Position numbers and translations under genes: made by a program
Shown here: positions 1 to 8,183 of the stretch, piece by piece
Layout: the number at the start of each line of letters is the position of its first letter
Numbering within the stretch: position 1 is the first letter of the stretch
Source: Alphaproteobacteria bacterium
Lineage (GTDB): Bacteria; Pseudomonadota; Alphaproteobacteria; Micropepsales; Micropepsaceae
Direction of reading: 5' to 3'
DNA: 64,000 nucleotides
Assembly: GCA_947473475.1 (NCBI GenBank)
Contig: CANJBZ010000003.1
Span: forward strand, 1 to 64,000
The notes under the pieces: model-generated
The model's database searches: none
Told to the model about the DNA's origin: nothing
Seen by the model: the letters and a program-made list of their open reading frames with translations, nothing else

Positions 1-2
1 CT

Positions 3-113
3 GGTACCAGAACTGCCGAGGCAACCTGGCAGCACATCGGAACGCTGATCGACGGCTTTTCCCCAACAGAATGCGCTAACTACATCGCAAATTCCGGGTA
101 CGCTTCCACCTAA
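3..113 (+). mobile_element. IS630-family transposase, C-terminal fragment at window edge
   Basis: Read in frame from base 3, the plus strand encodes about 36 residues ending in ECANYIANSGYAST and a TAA stop. The pattern R-T-A-E-A-T-W, I-G, F-S-P-x-E-C-x-N-Y and a final G-Y is the typical C-terminus of IS630/Tc1-type DDE transposases. The rest of the gene lies before base 1. The element appears to end near base 126-128 at a TA dinucleotide, the usual IS630 target, directly abutting a broken DUF2971 gene. The ORF is too short and too close to the edge to be in the supplied track. The terminal inverted repeat cannot be checked because the other end is outside the window. Confidence 0.8.
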
Positions 114-523
114 CTCAAACGTGCTCTAACTCCCTTGCCATGTGAGCAGTAGCCGCGCCATTGACTCAGGAGATTTCCTGCCTCGGTAAAACACGCGACG
201 AACAAGAGCGGTCCGTCTTCGAAGCGAAAGGCAAGCCAATCGCGAAACTGACGAAGCACCTCCGCGCTGCTATCCGAGATGTCGGCGTGCTCCAGGTAGA
301 TTCCCGCTTCGATGCGAAGCAGCTCTCCCAAATGTGCTAACTCTTTTGCGTCATTCAGGTAGCGGATTTCTGTCGCCCAAAGTGCCCGCTGCTCAACGAT
401 GCTCCGCATCCCATCTAAAGAGGTGTAATGGAAAAGCGGTTGGGTCGGGCGATCCGCATACAGTCGGGTAACTAAGGCTGAGAGATTGATTCCCTCTCCA
501 TCGGAGTCAGTCATGATTGCCAC
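110..523 (-). pseudogene. DUF2971 family protein, truncated by IS630 insertion
   Basis: The N-terminal part matches the DUF2971 family: LFHYTSLDGMRSIVE, LWATEIRYLNDAKEL, and later LLSQWRGYCSHGKGV. Family members are usually about 250-300 residues and continue after the SQWRGY-GKG motif, but here the frame runs into the IS630 end and stops after RARLS at residue 137. The host codons end around GGA-GT(TA), and the last few residues are encoded by the insertion sequence. The biochemical role of DUF2971 is unknown. The start ATG near 523 is plausible but not certain. The truncated product is probably non-functional. Confidence 0.75.
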
Positions 524-821
524 TTTAGCGCATTGAATTCACATAGGCAGGCGAAATATTTGAACGCATAGGTGTACTAGCTGTTCGGTTTTGATGTCAG
601 TCCTTCATATTGCACTCGGCTAACAGCTTCAGCCAACCGCTTAAGTCCGAACCTTTGGACGCGATTCTTTAAGATCGCAAGTAAGATCAGGGTCAGAGTA
701 AGAACTTGCGGAGCCAACCGGAAAGGGCGGGATGTGGAGCGCCGCCCCCTCATCCGCTTTCGCCTTGGCTTCAGCGGGACAAGCCCTGGCCCACTCCCCA
801 GAGGGGGAGTGGGAATTCTAT
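524..821. other. intergenic region with a 3' hairpin, no gene seen
   Basis: About 300 bases between the broken DUF2971 gene and the end of the cytochrome gene. I see no convincing coding sequence; the 104-aa plus-strand ORF entering from 732 is a shadow of the cytochrome. A strong hairpin (cccactcccc-aga-gggggagtggg, 790-813) lies just after the cytochrome stop on the minus strand and may act as its terminator. It resembles the hairpins of the dispersed palindromic elements in this window. Confidence 0.6.
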
Positions 822-1358
822 TCAGAACTTGTTGGGGTAGAGGTTGATGAAGCCGTCGCGGTTGGGCATTTGAATCTTCATCAGCGTGTCTTTGTTCAGG
901 ACGTCGCCGTCTTTCATCAGGCCGTTGAGCTGAAACACATAGGCGACCGAGGCGTAGACCTCGTCGTTGCTCAGCGATTTAGGTTTGTCCCAGGGCATGG
1001 CGCGGCGCACGAAATCGAACACCATGGTGGGATAGGGCCAATATGAGCCTACCGTCTGCACCGGCTGCGCGGGCGCCTTTAAGGTGCCGATTCCGCCGAA
1101 CAGGCGCGGGCCGCTTGCACTGCCTTCGCCGGTGGCGCCGTGGCAGGCCGCGCATTTCTGCGCATAGATGGCTTTGCCTTGTGCCGGAGTGCCCGAACCT
1201 GCGGGGAGGCCCTTGCCGTCGGGGCCGATGGAGATGTCCCACGATGCGGCGTCGGCCTCGGTGATGGGTTTGCCGAATTTCGGCGCGTCGGCGGCGGAAG
1301 CGGTGGTGGCGCCGAGCACGGAAAGTGCGAATGCGGCGAAAAAGAACTCCCCCCTCAC
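822..1358 (-). CDS. SoxD/SorB-like cytochrome c subunit of sulfite (sulfur) dehydrogenase
   Basis: A periplasmic monohaem c-type cytochrome expected to accept electrons from the SoxC-like molybdoprotein encoded just upstream. The mature protein carries CAACH haem attachment, the SoxD-type stretches GPDGKGLPAGSGT and VGSYWPYPTMVFDFVRRAMPW, and a Met in MPWDKP or MKIQMPN as likely distal ligand. It has one haem domain, whereas classical SoxD has two. The ORF runs open to 1508, but residues before the signal peptide are encoded by a palindromic repeat. I chose the GTG at 1358 because it directly precedes the Sec signal FFFAAFALSVLGATTASA. An ATG at 1508 with a GGAG ahead of it is the alternative. 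The soxC-like gene ends at 1495, so the pair is probably co-transcribed. Confidence 0.85.
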   Translation of the reverse strand: MRGEFFFAAFALSVLGATTASAADAPKFGKPITEADAASWDISIGPDGKGLPAGSGTPAQGKAIYAQKCAACHGATGEGSASGPRLFGGIGTLKAPAQPVQTVGSYWPYPTMVFDFVRRAMPWDKPKSLSNDEVYASVAYVFQLNGLMKDGDVLNKDTLMKIQMPNRDGFINLYPNKF

Positions 1359-1486
1359 CCGGCGCGCCAAGGCGCACTTGCTTAACCGCAAGTGCGGGCG
1401 CGCCGCCCTCTCCCGCAAGGGGAGAGGGATGTTATTCGCCGCGCGGACGCGCGGCGGCTGGGTGGCCGGGTCAAGCCCGGCCATGG
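1350..1486. repeat. palindromic intergenic element between the soxC- and soxD-like genes
   Basis: About 135 bp rich in nested palindromes: a long imperfect stem around gcgcacttgc-ttaac-cgcaagtgcg, ctctccc-gcaa-gggagag, gccgcgcg-gac-gcgcggc, and ggccgggt-ca-agcccggcc. The last palindrome recurs at 35.38 kb and 56.77 kb, and the ctctcccc/ggggagag motif recurs at several other intergenic sites. The element sits inside an apparent two-gene operon and is open in the frame of the cytochrome. Confidence 0.75.
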
Positions 1487-1494
1487 TGAAAGCG

Positions 1495-2811
1495 TTAGAC
1501 GTAGACATGGGTGACGGCTCCGTTGGCGGCGACGGACCAGCTGCAAATCTGGTTCACATGGCCCATCGGGAAGGCGTTGACGTTGGGCGTGTTGCGCGGT
1601 TCGCCGCGTTCGGCGATCAGCTTCGCCCGCGTCGGCTGCACATTGCCCGCTTCGTCGGTGGCGCGGCTCATGACGACCGCCGGCGTGCCGCTCCAATTCC
1701 ACGGCATGCGGAAGCGCGTGAGCGCTTTCGGCAGCACCGGCCCTTGCAGCGCGGCCACCGCCCAGGATTTCCCGCCATCGGCGGATACTTCCACCTTGGC
1801 AATTCGTCCGTGTCCGGACCATGCGATGCCCGATATTTCGTAATAGCCGGGCGAAGGCATCTGCATCGTCGGCGAGGGCCGGGTGATGAAGCTTTTCACC
1901 TCTTGCGGATAATAGAAGCGCCAGGCTTTGCCGTCGTCCATCAGCAGCGTGTATTGCCGCGATTCATTGATCGCCATGACGGGCGCGTCGGTCAGCTTCA
2001 GCCGCCGCAGCCATTTGACGTTCATGTTGCCTTCATAGCCCGGCAGCAACAGCCGCATCGGATAGCCGTTCCACGGCATGATGCGCTCGCCGTTCTGATA
2101 GAAGACGATCATCGCGTCATCCATCATCTTACCCATGGGAATCGAGCGGTTCATGGTGACGCCATCGGCGCCTTCCGCGATCACCCATGTCGCGCGCGGA
2201 TCGACGCCGGCTTCTTCCAGAATCGTCGAGACGCGAATGCCCGTCCATTCCGAGCACGACAGCAATCCGTGCAGGCCCTGCACACTCGCCTGGACTGGCT
2301 CTTTCGACCACATGGGCGCGGAGTTGCCGCCGCACTCCACAAAGCGCACATGCGTTTCCATGGGATAACGCATGAGGTCGTTCAGCGAGAAGGTCAGCGG
2401 CTGCTTCACCATGCCGTGGATCAGCAAACGATGCTTGTCCGGATCGATGTCGGGTGCGCCAGCGCGCGCGACAACAAAGTGCACGCCATTGGGCGTCAGG
2501 ATGCCATCAAGCAGATGATGCGGCGTGCGCGCCTGTCCCGTGCCGATGCCGTTGCCCGGCGCGATCAGGTGCGCGACTTTGGCTTCGAACTTCGACGGGT
2601 TGGAATAGGGCGGAATTGGCGCGCCCGGCGTCAGGCTCCACGGATCGACGGCGAGCGGTTCGGCTGCGGCGGTCGCCGCGCTTGCCACGGAGGCCGCTGC
2701 GGCAGCGCCCGCGAACGCGACCCCAGACCCCAAAAGCGCGCGGCGGTCCAATAAACCGCCGCCAGCTACCTGAGCGATATCAGGCCCTTTCCTACGGCGC
2801 GATCCGGCCAT
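1495..2811 (-). CDS. SoxC-like molybdopterin sulfite/sulfur dehydrogenase
   Basis: Molybdenum-cofactor oxidoreductase of the sulfite oxidase family, closest by motif to SoxC. The 438-residue protein has a twin-arginine-type leader (DRRALLGSGVAFAGAAAAA), so it is probably exported folded. The cofactor region reads FVECGGNSAPMW; Cys160 there corresponds to the cysteine that ligates molybdenum in sulfite oxidases. A C-terminal dimerisation-type domain follows from about residue 300 (KVEVSADGGKSW). It heads a minus-strand pair with the SoxD-like cytochrome. No soxXYZAB genes lie in this window, so it may act as a stand-alone sulfite dehydrogenase; the true substrate is not settled by sequence. 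Confidence 0.9.
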   Translation of the reverse strand: MAGSRRRKGPDIAQVAGGGLLDRRALLGSGVAFAGAAAAASVASAATAAAEPLAVDPWSLTPGAPIPPYSNPSKFEAKVAHLIAPGNGIGTGQARTPHHLLDGILTPNGVHFVVARAGAPDIDPDKHRLLIHGMVKQPLTFSLNDLMRYPMETHVRFVECGGNSAPMWSKEPVQASVQGLHGLLSCSEWTGIRVSTILEEAGVDPRATWVIAEGADGVTMNRSIPMGKMMDDAMIVFYQNGERIMPWNGYPMRLLLPGYEGNMNVKWLRRLKLTDAPVMAINESRQYTLLMDDGKAWRFYYPQEVKSFITRPSPTMQMPSPGYYEISGIAWSGHGRIAKVEVSADGGKSWAVAALQGPVLPKALTRFRMPWNWSGTPAVVMSRATDEAGNVQPTRAKLIAERGEPRNTPNVNAFPMGHVNQICSWSVAANGAVTHVYV

Positions 2812-2925
2812 AGTTCCCTCCCTGCTTGTTCGCCCTAGAGTCTACTCCAAGGCGGCGCAGGAACGGTTTGGTAAATTTGAATATCACGCGAGGTCAGGGC
2901 AGCCCTCACGCGAGGCGGCGAGTAG

Positions 2926-2957
2926 AAAACCCGGCTCGTATCCTCGAGCCGGGTTTT
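2926..2957 (-). terminator. rho-independent terminator after the amidohydrolase gene
   Basis: The stem aaaacccggctcg / cgagccgggtttt with a short loop ends in a T run in both orientations. It lies 7 bp past the stop of the minus-strand amidohydrolase, so it most likely ends that transcript. Confidence 0.85.
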
Positions 2958-2963
2958 CATTGC

Positions 2964-4631
2964 CTAACGTACGGCTGCGTCCCAAACGACCTTACCGCCG
3001 ACCAGCGTCATGACCGGCTGGATGTCTTTGATCTGGTCCGCCGGGATGGTGAGATAGTCGCGGTCGAGCACGACCATATCGGCGAATTTGCCCGGCGCGA
3101 TCGAGCCCAGATTGTCTTCCTGAAATACGAAAAAGGCGTTGTTGCGCGTATGCGCGATCAGCGCATCCTCGCGTGAAATCGTCTGCTTGTTGACGACATC
3201 GCCGCCGACCATTTTGCCGGTGACCGCGAACGCCAGCGTTTGGAACGGACGGTACTGATTGACCTCAAACGCGTCGGTGCCGAGGCCCCAGCGCAGGCCG
3301 CTGTCTTGAATCGTTTTGAACGGCGGCGTGTTGTCGGCGCTTTGGCCATGCACGCGGTGGAAGATGCCGCCCATGATGGTGGAGCGCGGCTGCACGCCGG
3401 CATACATGCCGAGCTTCTTCATACGCTCCATCTGCGTGGCATTGAGCTGATCCAGATGGATCAGCGACCAGCGCAAATTCTTGACCGGGTATTCCTTGTC
3501 GATCTGTTCGATCTGATCGAGGATTCCGTCGATCGAACCCGTAAGCGTCGCGTGCTGATTGACGGGCATGCCGTTCTTGGCAAGTTCGCGCGCGATGCGG
3601 CCCCATTGCGTGAAATCTTCCGGCTTTGCCGTCGCCTGCACGGCGACCATGTTGTCGCCGACCGGCTGATACAGATGCTCGCCGTAAATATAGACGTCGA
3701 ACATCGGCCCGCCCTGATAGAGCGCCTTCTTGATCTGCGGAATTTGCGTAATGGTCGCGTCCGCCTGCATCGGATTGCGGGCGGGCGCCGAGATGTTGCA
3801 ATAGAAGCGCAGGGTCGTGCGGCCTTCCGTGGCCCATTTGCGATAGGCGTCGGCGTCGTCGCGGGGGCAGGGGCCGCCGACGGTCGTCAATCCGGCTTTG
3901 TTCATGTCGCGCATGAGCATCATGTTGCCGGGCTCGTATTGATCTTTCGGAGCAGCCGGACGTTCGCGCGAAATAACGTCGGCGCCTTCCACTTCGATGT
4001 AGCCCGTGGCTTTGCCCGCGCCGTCCTTCTTGATCCACGGTTCGCTGCGGGTATCCAGCTTCAGCGCCTCAACGGTCTTGCTGTTCACATAGGTGCAGCA
4101 GCGCGTGAATTGGAGCTGCACCGGATTGTTCGGCGCAACGGCGTCCAACTCCGCTTTGGTGAAGTCGGTCTTGTTGTCGCTGAACTGATCGGGCGTGAAC
4201 CCGCCCAGCACATAAACCCATTCGCCGGGTTTGATGCTTGTGGCCTTGGCGCGGATCATGTCCAGCGCGGCTTTGCGGGTGGTGACGCCGTCCAGCCGCA
4301 ATTCCTGCAGCCAGATTTTGCCCTCTTCCATGATGTGCGCGTGATTATCGATCATGCCGGGCACGACCGCTTTGCCGCCCAGGTCGATGCGCCGCGTGTT
4401 GGGACCGGCGAGACGGTTGATTTCCGCATTGGTGCCGACCGCGACGATACGATCGCCTCTCACCGCCACCGCCTGCCGCACGGAGAAGCGGTCATCGACC
4501 GTGATGATCTTGCCGTTGGTCAGGATCGTATCGGCCGGCGCCTGCGCCGGTTGCGCTTGCAACGCCGCGACGCCGGCCACAGCGGCGATGACCGCCGCAC
4601 TGGCACTCAGTCCCCAAAATCCGGTCTTCAT
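2964..4631 (-). CDS. exported amidohydrolase, YtcJ/AepA-like (Amidohydro_3)
   Basis: A 555-residue metal-dependent hydrolase of the amidohydrolase superfamily with an N-terminal signal peptide ending near AALQAQPAQA, so probably periplasmic. It shows the family N-terminal strand DTILTNGKIITVDDRF, the metal site DNHAHIMEEGK (His97, His99), a later NQHATLTGS histidine, and the closing GSIAPGKFADMVVLDRDYL. YtcJ-like proteins act on varied amides and ureas and their substrates are mostly unknown. It stands alone on the minus strand, with its own terminator downstream and a divergent cytochrome gene upstream. The substrate cannot be predicted. Confidence 0.88.
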   Translation of the reverse strand: MKTGFWGLSASAAVIAAVAGVAALQAQPAQAPADTILTNGKIITVDDRFSVRQAVAVRGDRIVAVGTNAEINRLAGPNTRRIDLGGKAVVPGMIDNHAHIMEEGKIWLQELRLDGVTTRKAALDMIRAKATSIKPGEWVYVLGGFTPDQFSDNKTDFTKAELDAVAPNNPVQLQFTRCCTYVNSKTVEALKLDTRSEPWIKKDGAGKATGYIEVEGADVISRERPAAPKDQYEPGNMMLMRDMNKAGLTTVGGPCPRDDADAYRKWATEGRTTLRFYCNISAPARNPMQADATITQIPQIKKALYQGGPMFDVYIYGEHLYQPVGDNMVAVQATAKPEDFTQWGRIARELAKNGMPVNQHATLTGSIDGILDQIEQIDKEYPVKNLRWSLIHLDQLNATQMERMKKLGMYAGVQPRSTIMGGIFHRVHGQSADNTPPFKTIQDSGLRWGLGTDAFEVNQYRPFQTLAFAVTGKMVGGDVVNKQTISREDALIAHTRNNAFFVFQEDNLGSIAPGKFADMVVLDRDYLTIPADQIKDIQPVMTLVGGKVVWDAAVR

Positions 4632-4748
4632 ATATGCCCCTCCCCATGTTCAGGCCGATTGTACTGCTCCGTTGATACACATCAACGGCACGGGCGGGCA
4701 ATCCGCGCATATTGCTAAGCCTAGAAACAGCGCGTGTTCGGGAGTGTT

Positions 4749-5117
4749 ATGCCCAAAGTCCAGGCTGTCATCGGTTCAATTCTGTCTCTCATCGCCGTTG
4801 GCGCAGCTGTCGCCGCTACGCCGGGAGAGGAAGCCGACATCCGGGCAGGCAACAATATAGCCGTCACCAGTTGCGTCGCTTGCCATGTGGTTTCGGCGAA
4901 CCAAGCGGTGAAACCGGTGCTCGGCGCCGGCATTCCGACCTTCCAGGACATTGCGGACCGTCCGGGCACGAGCGCGGAGAGTCTTGGGGCCGCCATGAAA
5001 AGCGCCCGCTGGCATGAACCGGGAATGGCGGCAACGCTGCTGCCGATGAGCCGCCTCTCCGATAAGGCGCGCGGACAGGTGGCGCTCTACATTCTCAGCC
5101 TGAAAAAGCAGCCTTAA
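4749..5117 (+). CDS. small periplasmic c-type cytochrome
   Basis: A 122-residue single-haem cytochrome. It has a signal peptide (AVIGSILSLIAVGAAVAA), the haem motif CVACH, and Met residues near LLPMSRLSDKARGQVALYILSL that could be the distal ligand, followed by the C-terminal helix typical of class I cytochromes. The ORF extends to a GTG at 4734, but the ATG at 4749 has a better-placed GGGAG ahead of it. It is divergent from the amidohydrolase and followed after 80 bp by a small membrane protein. The redox partner is unknown. Confidence 0.82.
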   Translation: MPKVQAVIGSILSLIAVGAAVAATPGEEADIRAGNNIAVTSCVACHVVSANQAVKPVLGAGIPTFQDIADRPGTSAESLGAAMKSARWHEPGMAATLLPMSRLSDKARGQVALYILSLKKQP

Positions 5118-5196
5118 AACCCGCCTGCGCTTAAGGCGTGGAACCTTGGCCTGAGGTTTTCGTTGTGTTCGCGACGCATTTAACAGCGAGCCATCT

Positions 5197-5418
5197 ATGC
5201 GCAACATGCTTTGGGTAGGCGTTCTTCTGGTCGTTCTCGGCATCGCCGGTCTTGTCGTTCAGAACGTGCAATTCACCGAAACGAAAAAAGTGATCGACAT
5301 CGGGCCGCTGCAGGTCAACTCGGAGGAAAAGCACAATGTGCCGATTCCAACGATTGCAGGGATCATCGCGGTCGTGGCTGGATTGGGAATTGTATTCGCA
5401 TCGCGCCGGACGGCGTAA
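5197..5418 (+). CDS. small two-helix membrane protein
   Basis: A 73-residue protein with a hydrophobic helix at about residues 4-24 (MLWVGVLLVVLGIAGLVVQNV), a charged central loop (TETKKVIDIGPLQVNSEEKH), and a second helix at about 49-68 (IPTIAGIIAVVAGLGIVFA) ending in RR. It resembles the many short two-TM proteins of proteobacteria with no known function. It is codirectional with the cytochrome upstream and the kinase downstream. Confidence 0.7.
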   Translation: MRNMLWVGVLLVVLGIAGLVVQNVQFTETKKVIDIGPLQVNSEEKHNVPIPTIAGIIAVVAGLGIVFASRRTA

Positions 5419-5584
5419 GGCGCCGGGCTATCGAATATTGTCGAAGATGTAATTTGCGGGCGTACCACGGAACTTCAACTGTCGATTGAGTCGGCACTGC
5501 CCTCGCCGCAATCAGCGCGGGCGGCGATTCTTGGAATTGCGCCAAGGTCTTACGCGGGCTTGGGCTTTAACAGCCCATTATGGG

Positions 5585-6784
5585 ATGGCGGCGCATTATG
5601 CGCCCGAACAGCCGCCCAACCCGCAATGGTTCTTAACCCGCATGACCGAAATGTTCCGGAAATGCTTGGCACCCACGCGCGGGGTGGAGCTGAGCACGTG
5701 GGTAAGCCGCCTGTTCGTTGCGGCTTTCATAATTCCCTGGGTCGTTTTTGCTTGGATGACGTTGCAGGAGCGAGCCGACGTCTTGCGGCGCCTCGACGAC
5801 AACCGCGCGGCTTTGGCGGCGACCTATGGCGAACATGCAGCCCAGCAGGTTGCGGCTGTCGCCTCGCTTAACCCGGATCGGGCGCTGGCGGATTGGCGTC
5901 AACATGCAAAAGCGGCCTTCGTCGCGCTGGTGCTGCGCTCGTTGTTCGTAATTCTCATCGGATTGTTCCTGGTGGAACAGCTAAGCCGCCGGGAATTTAT
6001 GGAAGCAGAACTGGTCAAAGCCAAGGACGCGGCGGAAGCGGCCAATCGCGCCAAATCCGCGTTCCTCGCCAATATGAGCCACGAGCTGCGCACGCCCCTA
6101 AACGCGATTCTGGGATTTTCGGAAATCATCAAATCGGGGCATTTCGGACCCGCCAGCGAACGCTATTCCGGTTATGCCGGCGACATCCACGCCAGCGGAA
6201 AGCACCTGCTCTCGCTGATCAACGACATTCTCAATCTGTCGAAGCTCGAAGCGGGCCAGTTGGCGCTGGACGAACGGGAAGTTGACATCCGCGCCGTTAT
6301 CGCGGAATCGGTCCGTTTCATCGAGGACTGTTCGCGCAAGGCCGGTGTTCGGGTGATCGCCCATGTGGAGAACGGAATTCCGTTGCTCTGGGCAGACGAG
6401 CGGCGCTTGCAGCAAGTGCTTATCAACCTCCTATCCAACGCCGTGAAATTCACGCCGCGCGGCGGACAGGTATGCATTTCAGCGCTGGATTCGGTGGCTG
6501 GCATAACCATCGCGGTTAGCGATACGGGTATCGGTATTGCCCCCGAGGATATTCCCAAAGTACTGGCGCCTTTCGGCCAGGTCGCGAGCGCGCTCAGCCG
6601 CAACCACGAAGGCACAGGGCTTGGCCTGACGCTCGCCAAACAATTGGCGGAACTTCACGGCGGCACGCTTGCCATTGAAAGCGCGCCGGGCGCGGGAACG
6701 ACGGTGACGATCGTTCTGCCGCCGGACCGTATTGTGGTGGACGCCGCGCCAGTGAAAGCGCCTGCAGCGGCTCAATCCGCTTAA
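5585..6784 (+). CDS. membrane-bound sensor histidine kinase
   Basis: A HisKA/HATPase sensor kinase. From the chosen ATG it is about 399 residues: two membrane helices (RLFVAAFIIPWVVFAWM and FVALVLRSLFVILIGLFLV) bracket a short extracytoplasmic loop of about 65 residues. Then come the phosphorylated-His box NMSHELRTPLNAILGFSE, the N box LINLLSNAVKF, the G1 box VSDTGIGI and the G2 box GTGLGLTLAKQL. The ORF is open back to a TTG at 5486. I prefer ATG 5585, though ATG 5642 or 5651 is possible. There is no response regulator beside it, so it is an orphan or partners a distant regulator. Confidence 0.88.
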   Translation: MAAHYAPEQPPNPQWFLTRMTEMFRKCLAPTRGVELSTWVSRLFVAAFIIPWVVFAWMTLQERADVLRRLDDNRAALAATYGEHAAQQVAAVASLNPDRALADWRQHAKAAFVALVLRSLFVILIGLFLVEQLSRREFMEAELVKAKDAAEAANRAKSAFLANMSHELRTPLNAILGFSEIIKSGHFGPASERYSGYAGDIHASGKHLLSLINDILNLSKLEAGQLALDEREVDIRAVIAESVRFIEDCSRKAGVRVIAHVENGIPLLWADERRLQQVLINLLSNAVKFTPRGGQVCISALDSVAGITIAVSDTGIGIAPEDIPKVLAPFGQVASALSRNHEGTGLGLTLAKQLAELHGGTLAIESAPGAGTTVTIVLPPDRIVVDAAPVKAPAAAQSA

Positions 6785-6845
6785 ACCACAATGTCATGGC
6801 CACGAAAGCGGCCATCCAGCGCGCTCGCGTCCGCGGGCGTAGTCG

Positions 6846-7412
6846 CTATCTGACCCGCTCGCTGCTGCCGACGGTCTTGTAGCGGATGCGAACGCCGTCC
6901 GCGTCCAGGATTTGCACGGACGCCTGAAACTGCGCCGGGGGCGGTACGTTGATCGGCGTGTTCGCTTCCACGATGTACAGCCGCTTCTCCGCCGAGACGA
7001 GAATTTCCGTCAGTATACGGCGGTTGTTGGCGGTCTCGAGGGTCAGGCGCCAGCTCCGCATCTGGTCGATATTGTTTTCTTCGTCGTATTTGACCGTGCC
7101 TTTGGTGCGGGCGGCCTTTGCGGCTTCCTCAATGGCGGTGGCTAGTTCGCCCGGCGCGGAATTATAATCGACAACGGTCACCGAATAATTGCCCGCGGAA
7201 CGTGACTTCGGATCGGCTTCCGCGGTGTAGATATGCGCAGGGAGAGTGGCGCCTTTTGCGGTTTTGTACGGCATCTCCGTCCGGTTGGGCTCACCCGGAA
7301 AGTTCACCACAAAGCGATCGTCGCGGTTGGGCCATTCCGCCCACGTCTGCGCCTGCGCCGCCGTCGCCAGAAACAATCCCAACGCCACCGAACCAAGTGT
7401 GAGAATGCGCAT
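6846..7412 (-). CDS. exported protein of unknown function
   Basis: A 188-residue protein with a clear signal peptide (MRILTLGSVALGLFLATAAQAQ). The mature part begins TWAEWPNRDDRFVVNFPGEPNRTEMPYKT, a pattern seen in small alphaproteobacterial periplasmic proteins of unknown role, and has no catalytic motif I recognise. The start at 7412 is chosen over 7448 because a GGAGGGG lies just ahead of it. It is probably a monocistronic gene. Confidence 0.75.
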   Translation of the reverse strand: MRILTLGSVALGLFLATAAQAQTWAEWPNRDDRFVVNFPGEPNRTEMPYKTAKGATLPAHIYTAEADPKSRSAGNYSVTVVDYNSAPGELATAIEEAAKAARTKGTVKYDEENNIDQMRSWRLTLETANNRRILTEILVSAEKRLYIVEANTPINVPPPAQFQASVQILDADGVRIRYKTVGSSERVR

Positions 7413-7477
7413 GAACCCCTCCTCCAATTTTGACAAATAATGCCACATTCCGGCGCTTTTGTCGTTCAGACTCAGAG

Positions 7478-7501
7478 CACCTCCCCGCGTTGGGGGAGGT
7501 G
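7478..7501. repeat. GC-rich hairpin cacctcccc/ggggaggtg
   Basis: Near-perfect 9-bp inverted repeat in the short gap between two minus-strand genes. It resembles the ends of the dispersed palindromic elements and could also act as a weak terminator. Confidence 0.6.
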
Positions 7502-7538
7502 ATTAAGAGTGCAGCGCTCTAAAGGTGTGTCTTAGAAA

Positions 7539-8060
7539 TCAGTGAAACACGGGCGGGCGAAAAAACGTCAGCAGCCGCCCGCACACCAGCACACCGACCC
7601 AGGCCCCTAACGACGTCCCGGCGATCAGCTTTGCGCGGAACGGCGCATCGGCGCCGGCCGGCATGGACTTCACTTCCGCGAACGCACTGGAAAGATAGAA
7701 CACCGCTACGTTCATCCCCGCGACGGCCATCAGCACGCCCTTCCAGAAGAAGGATGGATTGTACGCGTACTGTTCCGGAAAGCCGGAGAAGAACACGATC
7801 CCCGTGAGGATGTTCACCGCATAGCCGGCGATGCCCACGGGAATGAGCTTATGCAAAGCGGACGGCGGAATGCCGCGCGCCATGCCGAGCACACGCAGAT
7901 CGAACAGCCCGACGGTGCCCAGCAGCAGAGACAGCCCGAGATAATGCAGCGTTTCGGAAAGCGGCCACACCCAGACATGGTCCGCCACGAAACGGTGCAG
8001 CCCGGTCGCGCGTATCCAGCGCTCCCACGCATCGGGTGTCTCAGGTTCGATCCACCACAT
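7539..8060 (-). CDS. integral membrane protein (DUF6644-like)
   Basis: A 173-residue protein with about four membrane helices, including LSETLHYLGLSLLLGTVGLFDL, AGYAVNILTGIVFF, FWKGVLMAVAGMNVAVFYL and AGTSLGAWVGVLVCGRLL. The start MWWIEPETPDAWERW with a GGGAG upstream is preferred to the ORF start at 8102. The SETLHYLG-L-G pattern is seen in a family of alphaproteobacterial membrane proteins with no assigned function, some near cytochrome genes; my DUF6644 assignment is from memory and tentative. Confidence 0.7.
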   Translation of the reverse strand: MWWIEPETPDAWERWIRATGLHRFVADHVWVWPLSETLHYLGLSLLLGTVGLFDLRVLGMARGIPPSALHKLIPVGIAGYAVNILTGIVFFSGFPEQYAYNPSFFWKGVLMAVAGMNVAVFYLSSAFAEVKSMPAGADAPFRAKLIAGTSLGAWVGVLVCGRLLTFFRPPVFH

Positions 8061-8183
8061 AGGCGTTGGCTCCCTGTCTAAGGAGAATACCGGAATGGGC
8101 ATTGCGGCGAGGGCACTTATGAGCGCTGCCGGGGCAGGATTATAGCTTAGTCCGCCGCGAGCCGCAGCTCTCGCAGGAAAAGA

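Noticed and set aside
1168-2754. 528-aa plus-strand ORF opposite the soxC-like gene
   Set aside because: Arg/His/Gly-rich shadow with no family pattern; the minus-strand SoxC-like protein has intact motifs and a leader.
3240-4718. 492-aa plus-strand ORF opposite the amidohydrolase
   Set aside because: Antisense shadow caused by high GC at third positions; the minus-strand enzyme is complete.
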